From an uncultured Pelagibacteraceae bacterium (GTDB lineage: Bacteria > Pseudomonadota > Alphaproteobacteria > Pelagibacterales > Pelagibacteraceae), in contig CACODG010000002.1 of NCBI GenBank assembly GCA_902625945.1, positions 1 through 64,000 on the forward strand: 64,000 bases of DNA. The letters are read 5' to 3'. The notes below the pieces were generated by a model that worked only from the letters and a program-made list of their open reading frames with translations, ran no database searches and was not told where the DNA came from. A program made the translations under genes and the position numbers. Of the stretch, positions 50,479 through 61,118 are shown in pieces; position 1 is the first letter of the stretch; each line of letters begins with the position of its first letter.

Positions 50479-51425
50479 TATTTTGATGCCCTTTTTAAAC
50501 GATCATTAATTGCCAAACCTGGGCCTTTGTTGGGAATTTTAGTAACTATTATTTTTTTGTATCCTTTTTTTTTTATTTTTCTCATAGTTTCATATAGATT
50601 AGCTGCTGCTTCTTTCAAGTTGCCTTTTTTACTTAAATTAAAATAATTTGCTTTATTTTTATGATTTTTTCCAAAAACTATATTTGCGTGATTTTGATTT
50701 TTTGATTTTTGGCTAAAAATTAATGGAATTCCTGGAGAGTAATGCCGCTTCAACATTCCAGGAGATTTAATTTTAGATTTTTTCTTAGATAAATTAATTT
50801 TAAGAACTCTTTTTATATCATCTTGACTAATTATGCCTGGTCTTAAAATTTTTGGCTTTTCTGTTAAATCTACAACTGTAGACTCAATGCCTATTTTAGA
50901 TTTTCCGCCATCAATTATAATGTCTAATTTGTTGTAAAACTCCTCAAATACATCAAGAGTACAGACAGGGCTTAATCCTGCTGAAATGTTTGCACTTGGC
51001 ATCGCAAGTGGAAAATTAATTGATCTTAGTAATGATCTTATAATCTTATGTTTTGGGAATCTAATAGCGACAGTCTTTAAATTTGCAGTCGCTAAAGATG
51101 ATATTTTTGAATTTTTATTTTTTTTTAAGACAAAGGTTATTGGACCAGGGCAAAACTTCTTATAAAGTTTGAAGAAATTTTCATTAGTTATAACATCTTT
51201 ATCTATATTTTTAAGATTACAATAGTGGATAATTAAGGGATTTTTTTTTGGTCTTTTTTTTAGTTTAAAAATTTTTTTTACCGCAATTTTAGAGTAAGCG
51301 TTACCTGCTAGGCCATAAACAGTTTCAGTTGGCAATCCAGCTATTTTACCCCCTTTGAGAGATTTAACAGTTTTTTTAAGTATCTTTTTATTAAAAGAAT
51401 AAATATTTGAATAGATGTTAGTCAT
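50478..51425 (-). CDS. tsaC: Threonylcarbamoyl-AMP synthase (Sua5/YrdC/TsaC)
   Basis: KIAGLPTETVYGLAGNAYS, KKRPKKNPLIIHY, LAMPSANISAGLSP, ESTVVDLTEKPKILRPG. Confidence 0.95.
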   Translation of the reverse strand: MTNIYSNIYSFNKKILKKTVKSLKGGKIAGLPTETVYGLAGNAYSKIAVKKIFKLKKRPKKNPLIIHYCNLKNIDKDVITNENFFKLYKKFCPGPITFVLKKNKNSKISSLATANLKTVAIRFPKHKIIRSLLRSINFPLAMPSANISAGLSPVCTLDVFEEFYNKLDIIIDGGKSKIGIESTVVDLTEKPKILRPGIISQDDIKRVLKINLSKKKSKIKSPGMLKRHYSPGIPLIFSQKSKNQNHANIVFGKNHKNKANYFNLSKKGNLKEAAANLYETMRKIKKKGYKKIIVTKIPNKGPGLAINDRLKRASK

Positions 51426-51446
51426 AATGTAATTATTAATTAATTT

Positions 51447-51650
51447 ATGAAAATCGAAAATATTCCAGCTGATATTAAAAGTAAATCCTTAAAAGAGGCA
51501 AGAGAGGAAATTAATGAAATTCTAACTAAACTCGAAAGTCAAAATTTAGATTTTAACACTATTGAGAATTCTTACAAAAGGTTGATAAATTTGAATAAAC
51601 ATGTGGAAAACCTTTTTAAGATCAAATCCAAACAAATTTCTAATTCATAA
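51447..51650 (+). CDS. xseB: Exodeoxyribonuclease VII small subunit
   Basis: LKEAREEINEILTKLESQNLDFNTIENSYKRLINLNKHVENLF; directly before ispA-dxs. Confidence 0.85.
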   Translation: MKIENIPADIKSKSLKEAREEINEILTKLESQNLDFNTIENSYKRLINLNKHVENLFKIKSKQISNS

Positions 51651-51662
51651 AGACATGATAAA

Positions 51663-52538
51663 ATGATTGAAATTAAATTAAAAAAAAATGCAAAAAAAGT
51701 AGATAAATTTTTAATTAATTATCTTAAAAGTCAAAAAAAATCTTTATTAGTTGGACCAATGAAATATGGAGTTATTTCTGGAGGAAAAAAGATAAGATCT
51801 ACAATAATATTTGATACAGGGAAGTTATTCAAAATTAGTGAAAAAAAACTTATCAATCTTTGTGCAGCTGTTGAATGTATTCACTCATACTCTCTAATTC
51901 ATGACGATCTTCCATGCATGGATGATGACTCTATAAGAAGAGGAAAACTTTCAACACATAAGAAATTTGGTGAGGCAACTGCTGTATTAGCTGGAAACTC
52001 ATTGTTAACCTTAGCATTTGAAATTATTTCTGATAAAAAAAATTTATTATCATCTAATCAAAAAAATGAAATTGTTAAATTATTATCAAATTGTTCAGGT
52101 CATACTGGAATAGCAGGAGGTCAAGAACTGGATCTTAAATTTGAAAATAAAAAAAAAAATTTTAATCAAATAATTGATATGCAAAGAAAAAAAACTGGAA
52201 AGCTCTTCAATTTCTGTCTTCATTCTTTAGCTATCGTAGCAAATAAAAGTAAAAAAGAAAAAATATCTATTGGTAAACTTGGAGAAGAAATAGGATTATT
52301 GTTTCAAATAGCCGACGATTTTTTAGACATCAAAGGTTCAAAAGAAATAGTTGGTAAACCAATTAAAAAAGATAAAAAAAAAGGTAAATCAACGCTTATA
52401 AATCTTTTAGGTTACAATAAGACGCTGGAGTACGCTGATTTATTAAAGAAAAAAATATTGCTTAAATTAAAAAAACATGGAAAAAATGCAAAGGAACTAA
52501 TAGATACAATTGAATTTATACTAGGTAGGAATTTCTAA
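51663..52538 (+). CDS. ispA: Geranyl/farnesyl diphosphate synthase
   Basis: [54 protein letters not shown]. Confidence 0.95.
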   Translation: MIEIKLKKNAKKVDKFLINYLKSQKKSLLVGPMKYGVISGGKKIRSTIIFDTGKLFKISEKKLINLCAAVECIHSYSLIHDDLPCMDDDSIRRGKLSTHKKFGEATAVLAGNSLLTLAFEIISDKKNLLSSNQKNEIVKLLSNCSGHTGIAGGQELDLKFENKKKNFNQIIDMQRKKTGKLFNFCLHSLAIVANKSKKEKISIGKLGEEIGLLFQIADDFLDIKGSKEIVGKPIKKDKKKGKSTLINLLGYNKTLEYADLLKKKILLKLKKHGKNAKELIDTIEFILGRNF

Positions 52539-54457
52539 TGAGCGAACTTATTAAACAAATTAATTTTCCCTCTGATTTAAGAAAGTTTAAAAAAGATAAA
52601 TTAAAACAAATCTCAGATGAGTTAAGAAATGAATTAATTGATGTTGTCTCTGAAACAGGAGGTCATCTAGGAGCTGGATTAGGTGTTGTAGAGCTAACGG
52701 TTGCTTTACATTATGTATTTGATACCCCAAAAGATAAATTAGTTTGGGATGTAAGTCACCAATGCTACCCTCATAAAATAATAACTGGCAGAAGGGAGAG
52801 AATTAAGACTTTACGAAAAGGCGGAGGCTTATCAGGATTTACAAAAAGAACTGAAAGTGAGTATGACCCATTTGGCGCAGCACATAGCTCAACTTCAATA
52901 TCTTCTACACTCGGTATGGCTACAGCAAAAAAATTATCTAATAATAAAAATAATGTTATAGCAGTCATCGGTGATGGAGCAATGAGTGCGGGAATGGCAT
53001 ATGAAGCGATGAATAACGCTGGAGCATTAAAATCAAATTTAATCGTCATACTTAACGATAATGATATGTCGATTGCAAGACCTGTGGGTGCAATGAGCAA
53101 GTATCTAGCGAAACTTTTATCAGGCAAATTATACTTTAGTTTAAGAGAAACAATAAAAATGATTATTTCTGCGTTTTCAAAAAGATTTAGTCAAAAAGCT
53201 GGAAAAGCTGAGGATTTATTAAGAAATATTGTTACGGGCGGAACATTATTTAGCGAATTAGGTTTTTATTATGTTGGACCAATAGATGGACATGACATTG
53301 ATAATTTAGTCCAAATTTTTGAAAATGTTAAAAAATCAAATCATCAAGGACCAGTTATGATACATGTCAGAACACAGAAGGGGAAAGGTTATAAACCAGC
53401 TGAAGATTCAGGTGATAAATATCATGGTGTTTCAAAATTTAATATATCAACTGGAGAACAATCTAAGTCACAATCCAATATCCCATCTTATACAAAAGTC
53501 TTTGCAGAAACATTGATTAAACATGCTGAACAAGATACGAAGATTATTGGAATAACAGGAGCCATGCCCTCTGGGACAGGTCTAAATTTATTTGAAAAAA
53601 GATTTCCAGACAGGACATTCGACGTTGGTATAGCTGAGCAACATGCCGTTACTTTTGCTGCTGGATTAGCTACAGAGGGCTATAAACCTTATGCGGCTAT
53701 TTATTCTACTTTTTTACAAAGAGCATATGATCAAGTAGTTCACGATGTTGCTTTACAATCTCTACCTGTAAGGTTTGCAATTGATAGAGCGGGTTTAGTT
53801 GGGGCGGACGGACCAACTCATGCTGGTTCTTTTGATATAACGTACTTGTCCACTTTACCAAATTTTGTTGTAATGGGTGCTAGCGATGAGTCAGAACTTG
53901 TGAAAATGATCAATACATCGGTTGAAATCAATGATAGACCTTCTGCTTTTAGATATCCAAGGGGAGCTGGAATAGGAGTTCAATTACCTTCTATAAATGA
54001 AGTTTTAGAAATTGGTAAAGCAAGAGTCATTAAGGAAGGAAAAAAAGTAGCTTTATTAAACTTTGGCACAAGACTAGAGGAATGCAAAAAAGCTTCAGAG
54101 GCACTATCCAAAAAAAATATTGAATGTACTATAGTTGATGCAAGATTTGCTAAACCTTTAGATGAAAAATTAATTATGGAAATTGCAACTAATCATGAAG
54201 TTTTATTGACAATAGAAGAAGGCTCTATCGGAGGTTTTGGATCTCATGTGATGCAATTATTGTCTGACAGAGGAGTTTTCGACACAGGTTTAAAGTTTAG
54301 ATCGATGATTCTACCAGATATTTTTATCGATCAGGATACTCCAGAAAAAATGTACGAGTTAGCAGGATTAGATAGTTTATCAATAATTAAAAAAGTTGAG
54401 GAAACTTTAAATTCAAATATAATTTTAGCGAAAAATAAAAATAAGTTATCTAATTAA
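52538..54457 (+). CDS. dxs: 1-deoxy-D-xylulose-5-phosphate synthase
   Basis: [68 protein letters not shown]. Confidence 0.97.
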   Translation: MSELIKQINFPSDLRKFKKDKLKQISDELRNELIDVVSETGGHLGAGLGVVELTVALHYVFDTPKDKLVWDVSHQCYPHKIITGRRERIKTLRKGGGLSGFTKRTESEYDPFGAAHSSTSISSTLGMATAKKLSNNKNNVIAVIGDGAMSAGMAYEAMNNAGALKSNLIVILNDNDMSIARPVGAMSKYLAKLLSGKLYFSLRETIKMIISAFSKRFSQKAGKAEDLLRNIVTGGTLFSELGFYYVGPIDGHDIDNLVQIFENVKKSNHQGPVMIHVRTQKGKGYKPAEDSGDKYHGVSKFNISTGEQSKSQSNIPSYTKVFAETLIKHAEQDTKIIGITGAMPSGTGLNLFEKRFPDRTFDVGIAEQHAVTFAAGLATEGYKPYAAIYSTFLQRAYDQVVHDVALQSLPVRFAIDRAGLVGADGPTHAGSFDITYLSTLPNFVVMGASDESELVKMINTSVEINDRPSAFRYPRGAGIGVQLPSINEVLEIGKARVIKEGKKVALLNFGTRLEECKKASEALSKKNIECTIVDARFAKPLDEKLIMEIATNHEVLLTIEEGSIGGFGSHVMQLLSDRGVFDTGLKFRSMILPDIFIDQDTPEKMYELAGLDSLSIIKKVEETLNSNIILAKNKNKLSN

Positions 54458-55536
54458 CCGCACTGTGCTTTATGCATTAGTAAGTGATCTAAAAGGACAC
54501 AGTTTATCATTGCTTCACCAATAGGAACTGCTCTAATACCTACACAAGGATCATGTCTTCCCTTTACAGAAATTTTTGTATTTTGACCTCTTTTATCAAT
54601 GGTGTTTCTACTTGTTAGAATAGAAGAAGTAGGCTTAACTGCAAATGAGGCAACAATATTTTGACCTGATGAAATTCCCCCTAAAATTCCGCCTGCTTGA
54701 TTTGATTTAAATTTAATTTTACCAGAACTTTTACTAATTTCGTCGGAATTTTCCTCACCGCTTAAAAAAGCTGCGTTCATGCCCGCTCCAATGTTTACCC
54801 CTTTGACTGCATTAATACTCATTAAAGCTGCAGCTATATCTGTGTCTAATTTTGAATATATAGGAGCTCCTAAACCAACCGGGACTCCTGATGCTCGTAA
54901 TTCTATTATTGCACCACAAGATGAACCTGCTTTTCTTACTGCAAGAAGATATTTTTCCCATAATTTTACAGATTTTTTATCTGGGCAAAAAAAGGGATTT
55001 TTTCTTATTTCGCTATTTTTCCAATTAGATTTATCGCATGACATTAACCCTAGTTGAGTGACAGCTCCAACTACATTAAATTTTGGACCTATCATCTTCT
55101 TTAAAACAATTTTTGCTATAGCACCTGCGGCAACTCTACTAGCAGTTTCCCTAGCAGATTGTCTCCCACCGCCCCTGTAATCTCGAATTCCATATTTTTT
55201 GTAATAAGTATAATCTGCATGACCAGGTCTGAATTTATTTTTTATTGTTTCGTAATCTCTAGATCGCTTATCCTCATTATATATAATAATAGAAATTGGT
55301 GTACCTGTGGTTTTACCCTCAAAAACTCCAGATAAGATTACTGCTCTATCTGATTCTTTTCTTTGGGTAGTGAACTTTGATTGTCCTGGCCTTCTCCTAT
55401 CCATATCTTTTTGGATATCTTTCTCAGTTATAGGTATATTAGGGGGACAACCGTCAATTATACAACCAATTGCTGGTCCATGAGACTCTCCCCAAGTAGT
55501 GAACCTAAAAATTTTTCCAAAAGTATTAAAAGACAT
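54454..55536 (-). CDS. aroC: Chorismate synthase
   Basis: [62 protein letters not shown]. Confidence 0.98.
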   Translation of the reverse strand: MSFNTFGKIFRFTTWGESHGPAIGCIIDGCPPNIPITEKDIQKDMDRRRPGQSKFTTQRKESDRAVILSGVFEGKTTGTPISIIIYNEDKRSRDYETIKNKFRPGHADYTYYKKYGIRDYRGGGRQSARETASRVAAGAIAKIVLKKMIGPKFNVVGAVTQLGLMSCDKSNWKNSEIRKNPFFCPDKKSVKLWEKYLLAVRKAGSSCGAIIELRASGVPVGLGAPIYSKLDTDIAAALMSINAVKGVNIGAGMNAAFLSGEENSDEISKSSGKIKFKSNQAGGILGGISSGQNIVASFAVKPTSSILTSRNTIDKRGQNTKISVKGRHDPCVGIRAVPIGEAMINCVLLDHLLMHKAQCG

Positions 55537-55570
55537 AGATAATTAATGTATAAATTATTTTAAGGAAATT

Positions 55571-56203
55571 ATGAATCAAAAAAATGGCAAAAATTCACTT
55601 GGAATTGATATTTGCTTCGAAGATCTGGACAATCCAATAGAATTGTTTAAAAAATGGTTTTCTAAAGCTAAGGAAAGTGAAATAAATGACCCAAACGCTG
55701 TTGCAGTCGCAACTTCAAATAATAGTAACCAGCCCAATGTCAGGATGGTACTACTAAAAGGTTTGAGTGATAAAGGCTTTGTTTTTTATACAAACTTTAA
55801 TAGCAGAAAAGGAAGCGAGCTAAAAGAAAATCAAAAAGCCTCCATGTGTTTTCATTGGAAAAGTTTAAGACGCCAGGTAAGAGCTATTGGCAAAGTAGAA
55901 GAAGTGTCAGATCAAGAAGCTGATGACTATTTTAATTCGAGGCCCTATAAAAATAGGATTGGTGCTTGGGCTTCATCTCAGTCTAAAGTATTAGATAAAA
56001 GAGAAACATTTTTAAAAAATATCAAAGAATTTGAAAAGAAATTTCCCGATCAAAAAAATGTTCCGCGACCTCCTTATTGGTCGGGTTGGCGATTATTACC
56101 TGAGGAAATAGAATTTTGGCTTGATGGCGAAGGAAGAATTCATGAAAGATTAAATTACAAAAAACAAAATGGAAAATGGGAAAAAGAACTTCTTTATCCT
56201 TAA
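55571..56203 (+). CDS. pdxH: Pyridoxamine 5'-phosphate oxidase
   Basis: PNVRMVLLKGLSDKGFVFYTNFNSRKGSEL, C-term WLDGEGRIHERLNYKK. Confidence 0.95.
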   Translation: MNQKNGKNSLGIDICFEDLDNPIELFKKWFSKAKESEINDPNAVAVATSNNSNQPNVRMVLLKGLSDKGFVFYTNFNSRKGSELKENQKASMCFHWKSLRRQVRAIGKVEEVSDQEADDYFNSRPYKNRIGAWASSQSKVLDKRETFLKNIKEFEKKFPDQKNVPRPPYWSGWRLLPEEIEFWLDGEGRIHERLNYKKQNGKWEKELLYP

Positions 56204-57213
56204 AAAGATCTGTTGAGACTAAAGGTTGTTAAATTTTGTAAAATTTTTTTATCCATTGTGTCTGAAAAAATTGCTAAAGAGTCAAAAGAAACATTAACAA
56301 AATATTCTGCTTTTTTAAAAGTAGCTTCTACGGCTTTATATTTATAGATTAAGGCAAGAGTTTCACTAAAATCTTCCTCTGTTCTTAATTCTTTCTTCAT
56401 GATTTCCTTTAAAAAACTTTTTTCCTCCTCATTGCCTTTTTGAAAAATTGTTATCAGAGGCAAAGTGACTTTACCTTCAAAAAAATCTTTACCAACTTCT
56501 TTACCAAACAATTTTTCTTTTGCATAATAATCAAGAGCATCATCTGCTATTTGAAAAGCTAAACCTAAATTTCTTCCATATGACTCCAGCGCTTTCTTTT
56601 CTTTTTCATCACTTTTAGATAAACAAGCGCCAGTCTTTGTTGCAGCAGCAAAAAGTGATGCAGTCTTTAAATTTATAATATTAATATAAGTTTCCTCTAA
56701 AAGATCTGCTTCCCCTTTATGCTGAAGTTGCAAAACTTCACCCTGAGCAATTTTTGCTGACGTGGATGATAAAAGTTTTAAAATTTCTAAATCACCATCC
56801 TCAACCATCATCTCAAAACATCTGCTTAAAAGATAATCACCAACAAGAATAGAAGATTGATTTCCCCAAATAGAATTTGTTGTTTTAACGCCCCTCCTTA
56901 ATTCACTTTCATCAATAACATCATCATGTAATAATGTTGCAGAATGTATTAACTCAACGCAAGCAGCTAAATTAATATCTCTTTTTTCCTCTTTGAAACC
57001 AGTTAGTCTTGCTGACTGCAAAGTTAACAAAGCTCTAAGCCTTTTTCCTCCAGAACTTAGATGATGATTACTCATTTTTTTAATAAGATTTACGTCGCTT
57101 TCTAGTTTCTTTAGGATTAACTCTTCAACTTCATTAAGTTTTCCACTTAAAAGATTTTTAAGTTCCAGGTAAGCGGAATTGGCTGATTTTTTTAGAGGAA
57201 CTACTGAGCCCAT
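56200..57213 (-). CDS. ispB: Polyprenyl diphosphate synthase
   Basis: GGKRLRALLTL, ELIHSATLLHDDVIDESELRRGVKTTNSIWGNQSSILVGDYLLSRCF. Confidence 0.93.
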   Translation of the reverse strand: MGSVVPLKKSANSAYLELKNLLSGKLNEVEELILKKLESDVNLIKKMSNHHLSSGGKRLRALLTLQSARLTGFKEEKRDINLAACVELIHSATLLHDDVIDESELRRGVKTTNSIWGNQSSILVGDYLLSRCFEMMVEDGDLEILKLLSSTSAKIAQGEVLQLQHKGEADLLEETYINIINLKTASLFAAATKTGACLSKSDEKEKKALESYGRNLGLAFQIADDALDYYAKEKLFGKEVGKDFFEGKVTLPLITIFQKGNEEEKSFLKEIMKKELRTEEDFSETLALIYKYKAVEATFKKAEYFVNVSFDSLAIFSDTMDKKILQNLTTFSLNRSF

Positions 57214-57362
57214 AAGCGTTATTTATATTTGTTTTTTGGTAATAATAAATTTTTAAATGGTAACGTGGTGACGCACCCATAATTCAACTATAAGTAGCGA
57301 AATTATTAATTAAAATTTAATTTTTTACTGTTATAAGATTATAAAGTATTCAACGGATATAT

Positions 57363-58175
57363 ATGTTTTCATTTTTAAAGAAAAAAAAAATAATTCCTCA
57401 TGTAAGACTAACTGGAATTATTGGTTCAGCGGGTAAGTTCAAGCAAGGGATGGAACTTGCAAGTCAAAGAGATATTTTAAAAAAAGCTTTCTCAGTAAAA
57501 AAAATTACTCACGTTGCAATATCGATAAATTCACCGGGTGGATCACCTGTTCAATCACACCTAATCTATAGTTATATAAGACAGCTTGCTGAGAAGAATA
57601 AAGTAAAAGTATTAGTATTTGCTGAGGATGTTGCAGCATCTGGAGGATATTTTATTGCATGCGCGGGAGATGAAATTTATGCAAATTCAAGTTCAATAAT
57701 TGGATCAATAGGAGTCATTTCAGCTTCATTTGGTTTCAAAGAATTAATTCAAAAAATAGGAGTAGAAAGAAGAGTTTACACAGCAGGAAAAAATAAAAGC
57801 ACCCTAGACCCTTTCAAAGAAGAAAAAGAAGAAGATATAAAAAGGTTAAAAACTATTCAATTGGAGCTTCATGAAGATTTTATCAAAGTTGTAGAAAAAA
57901 GTAGAGGATCAAAAATTAAAGATCCTGATAAAAATAATATTTTTACTGGAGAATTCTGGACGGGGAAAACATCACTAAAGCTTGGTTTAATCGATGGCAT
58001 AGGCAATGCCGATCAAGTTTTGAAAGAAAAATTTGGCGACAAAATAATAATAAAAACTTTTGAAAAACAAAAAGGTTTTATAGCAAGAAAACTATCTTCA
58101 TCTACTCAAGATCCAATTGAAAAACTTGCAAATATAATTGAAGAAAAATCCATGTGGCAAAAATTTGGTTTGTAA
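57363..58175 (+). CDS. Peptidase family S49 (SppA/SohB-like)
   Basis: AISINSPGGSPVQSHLIYSYIRQLAEKN, FAEDVAASGGYFIACAGDEIYANSSSIIGSIGVI. Confidence 0.93.
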   Translation: MFSFLKKKKIIPHVRLTGIIGSAGKFKQGMELASQRDILKKAFSVKKITHVAISINSPGGSPVQSHLIYSYIRQLAEKNKVKVLVFAEDVAASGGYFIACAGDEIYANSSSIIGSIGVISASFGFKELIQKIGVERRVYTAGKNKSTLDPFKEEKEEDIKRLKTIQLELHEDFIKVVEKSRGSKIKDPDKNNIFTGEFWTGKTSLKLGLIDGIGNADQVLKEKFGDKIIIKTFEKQKGFIARKLSSSTQDPIEKLANIIEEKSMWQKFGL

Positions 58176-59060
58176 ATGCCAATTAAAAAAAAAGAAAAAA
58201 AAAAAATTAAATTTATCTCTTTTCAAGATATAATACTTAATCTTCAAAAATTTTGGGCGAAAAATGGCTGCGTAATCTTACAACCTTACGATATAGAAGT
58301 TGGCGCTGGTACTTTTCATCCTGCAACGACGCTAAGGTCTTTAGGTCCTAAACCATGGAAAGCTGCCTACGTACAACCATCGAGAAGACCCACAGACGGT
58401 AGGTATGGTAAAAATCCAAATCGATTACAACATTACTATCAATATCAAGTTATAATTAAACCCTCACCAAAAAATATAAAACAACTCTACTTGAAAAGTT
58501 TAACTACTATTGGAATTGATATAAAAAGTCATGATATCCGTTTTGTGGAAGACGACTGGGAAAGTCCAACTTTAGGAGCTGCAGGTTTGGGTTGGGAGGT
58601 TTGGTGCGATGGGATGGAGATAACTCAATTTACTTATTTTCAACAAATGACAGGTATAGAATGCAAGCCTGTGCCGGTGGAAATTACTTATGGCCTAGAA
58701 AGACTATGTATGTTTGTTCAGGGCAAAAATAATGTTTTTGATCTTGATTGGAACAACGAAGGCATAAAGTATAAAGAAGTTTTTTTTCAAGCTGAAAAAG
58801 AATTCTCTGCATACAATTTTGAATTTGCTAATACAGATGCTTTACTAAATAATTTTGAAAATACTGAGAAAGAGTGTAAATCTTTACTTGAAAAAAAACT
58901 TTCTTTACCAGCTTATGATCAATGTTTAAAAGCGAGTCATATTTTTAACTTATTAGATGCTCGTGGTGTGATTGGTGTTGCAGAAAGAACTGGATATATA
59001 ACAAGAATTAGAGAATTAGCAAAAGGTTGTGGCGCTCTGTGGTTAAGTTCACAGGATTAA
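58176..59060 (+). CDS. glyQ: Glycyl-tRNA synthetase alpha subunit
   Basis: [56 protein letters not shown]. Confidence 0.98.
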   Translation: MPIKKKEKKKIKFISFQDIILNLQKFWAKNGCVILQPYDIEVGAGTFHPATTLRSLGPKPWKAAYVQPSRRPTDGRYGKNPNRLQHYYQYQVIIKPSPKNIKQLYLKSLTTIGIDIKSHDIRFVEDDWESPTLGAAGLGWEVWCDGMEITQFTYFQQMTGIECKPVPVEITYGLERLCMFVQGKNNVFDLDWNNEGIKYKEVFFQAEKEFSAYNFEFANTDALLNNFENTEKECKSLLEKKLSLPAYDQCLKASHIFNLLDARGVIGVAERTGYITRIRELAKGCGALWLSSQD

Positions 59061-59063
59061 ATT

Positions 59064-61118
59064 ATGGCTGAACTTTTACTGGAATTATATAGTGAAGAAA
59101 TTCCCCCTAAATTACAAATAGCGGCAAGATCTCAAGTAAAAAATTTAATAGAGAATTCTTTTAAAGAAAACAACATAAAATACAATCAATTAACAGTTTA
59201 TTCCTCACCTACAAGACTAACACTAATTATTAAAGAACTTGCTGAGCAAATTAAAACAGAAGTTAAAGAGTTTAGAGGACCAAAGGTAGGCTCTTCTGAC
59301 CAAGTGATACAGGGTTTTCTGAGAGCAAAAAAAGTTTCTGAGAAAGATTTGATTAAAAAAGATACTGAAAAAGGGAAATTTTATTTTGCAAAACTAAAAT
59401 CTCAATCGATCTTTGTTGAGGAAATATTAAATAAAATTATACCAAAGGTACTAGGTTCAATTAGCTGGAAAAAATCAATGAAATGGTCTGATCATAATTT
59501 ATTGTGGGGAAGGCCTTTGAGATCAATTTTTGCAAGGTATAACAACAAAAAACTTGCATTTAAATTTGATCATCTTGAAGTAACAGATGAGATTATCATT
59601 GAGCGAGACTTAATTACTAAAACTAAAAAAATTAATGATTTAAAAGAATACTTAAGTTTTTTAAAAAGTAATAATATAGTTATTAATCATGAGGAAAGAA
59701 AAGAAATAATTCTTAGAAAAATTAACTTATTATCTCAATCTAAACAATATAAAGAAAAGTTAAATTTAAATCTTTTAGAAGAAGTAGTAAATATTGTTGA
59801 GGATCCCAATTTGCTTCATGTAAGTTTTGATAAAGATTATCTTGAAATACCTAAAGAAATCATAATCTCCACTTTGGAAAAACATCAAAGATACTTTCCA
59901 ATATTTGATCACAGAAATCGATTAATTAATTATTTTTTTGTAGTTGCAAATAAAAAAGATGAAAAAAAACTGATTACTCAAGGAAATAAAAGAGTAGTAG
60001 AAGCGCGACTAGCAGATGCTAAATTTTTTTGGGATAAAGATAAATCCAAAAATTTGATTAAACAAATTGCCAAACTGAAATCAGTTATGTTCTATGATAA
60101 ACTTGGAACTCTTTATGATAAAACCCAAAGATTAAGAAAATTAGCTGGTCTACTATCTGATGACTTAAATATTAATAAAGAAAAAATTCAAGTTGCAGCT
60201 TCAATTTCTAAATCTGATTTATGCTCCGACTTAGTTGGAGAATATCCTGACCTTCAAGGGGTAATGGGAAAATATTTTGCACTAGCGCAAGGATTTGACG
60301 AAGATGTAGCTAATTCTGTTAGTGATCATTATTTACCTACAGGCTTAACATCAGCATTACCAAAAAAACCTTTTAGCTACTCTATTTCAATTGTTGATAA
60401 AATAGATACTCTCGTTGGTTTTTTTGCAATCGATCAAAAACCCACAAGCTCAAAAGATCCATTTGCTTTAAGACGTGCAGCAATAGGATTGTTAAGGGTA
60501 ATTATTGAAAATAAATTATCATTTAAGTTAAGAGATTTAATTAGTTACGCAATAAGACTTTATCAAGAGCAAGGTGTTGAGATTAAAAATGAAAATACAG
60601 AGCATCAAGTTTTAGAATTTATTAAAGAAAGAATGAGAAATGTTTTAAAGCTTAAGAATATTAAAGCTGATATTATTGAAGCTTCGGTCAATTCTCACGT
60701 AGGAGATAATTTCATTTCACTTTACGCTAAAACAATCTTAATGAATAAATATAAAAATAAAAGTGTAGGCTTAAATGCGATTAGTTCATATAAAAGAGCG
60801 TTAAACATTCTAGATAAAGCAGGTAAGGTAGTAACAGGAAGACCTGATGCAGTATTGTTTAGGAAAGAAGAAGAAAAAATACTTCACGAGAAGATTAATG
60901 AGATTCGAAAAGCATTTACGGTAAAAGATGACAATAAAGACTATGAAAGCTTGTTGATAAAGCTTTCTGACACTAAAGAATCCACGGATAATTTTTTTGA
61001 CAATGTAGTTGTAAATGATGAAAATCAGGATATTAAAAATAATCGACTAGAGTTACTTAAAATGTTTTGTAATACTTTTGACAACTTTATCGATTTTTCA
61101 AAATTAGAAGGACTGTGA
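59064..61118 (+). CDS. glyS: Glycyl-tRNA synthetase beta subunit
   Basis: ELLLELYSEEIPPKLQIAA; SKDPFALRRAAIGLLRVI; follows glyQ. Confidence 0.97.
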   Translation: MAELLLELYSEEIPPKLQIAARSQVKNLIENSFKENNIKYNQLTVYSSPTRLTLIIKELAEQIKTEVKEFRGPKVGSSDQVIQGFLRAKKVSEKDLIKKDTEKGKFYFAKLKSQSIFVEEILNKIIPKVLGSISWKKSMKWSDHNLLWGRPLRSIFARYNNKKLAFKFDHLEVTDEIIIERDLITKTKKINDLKEYLSFLKSNNIVINHEERKEIILRKINLLSQSKQYKEKLNLNLLEEVVNIVEDPNLLHVSFDKDYLEIPKEIIISTLEKHQRYFPIFDHRNRLINYFFVVANKKDEKKLITQGNKRVVEARLADAKFFWDKDKSKNLIKQIAKLKSVMFYDKLGTLYDKTQRLRKLAGLLSDDLNINKEKIQVAASISKSDLCSDLVGEYPDLQGVMGKYFALAQGFDEDVANSVSDHYLPTGLTSALPKKPFSYSISIVDKIDTLVGFFAIDQKPTSSKDPFALRRAAIGLLRVIIENKLSFKLRDLISYAIRLYQEQGVEIKNENTEHQVLEFIKERMRNVLKLKNIKADIIEASVNSHVGDNFISLYAKTILMNKYKNKSVGLNAISSYKRALNILDKAGKVVTGRPDAVLFRKEEEKILHEKINEIRKAFTVKDDNKDYESLLIKLSDTKESTDNFFDNVVVNDENQDIKNNRLELLKMFCNTFDNFIDFSKLEGL

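Noticed and set aside
57214-57362. 149-bp divergent gap between ispB and the S49 peptidase gene as possible ncRNA
   Set aside because: No convincing tRNA-like or stable structured fold by eye; most likely a two-promoter region.
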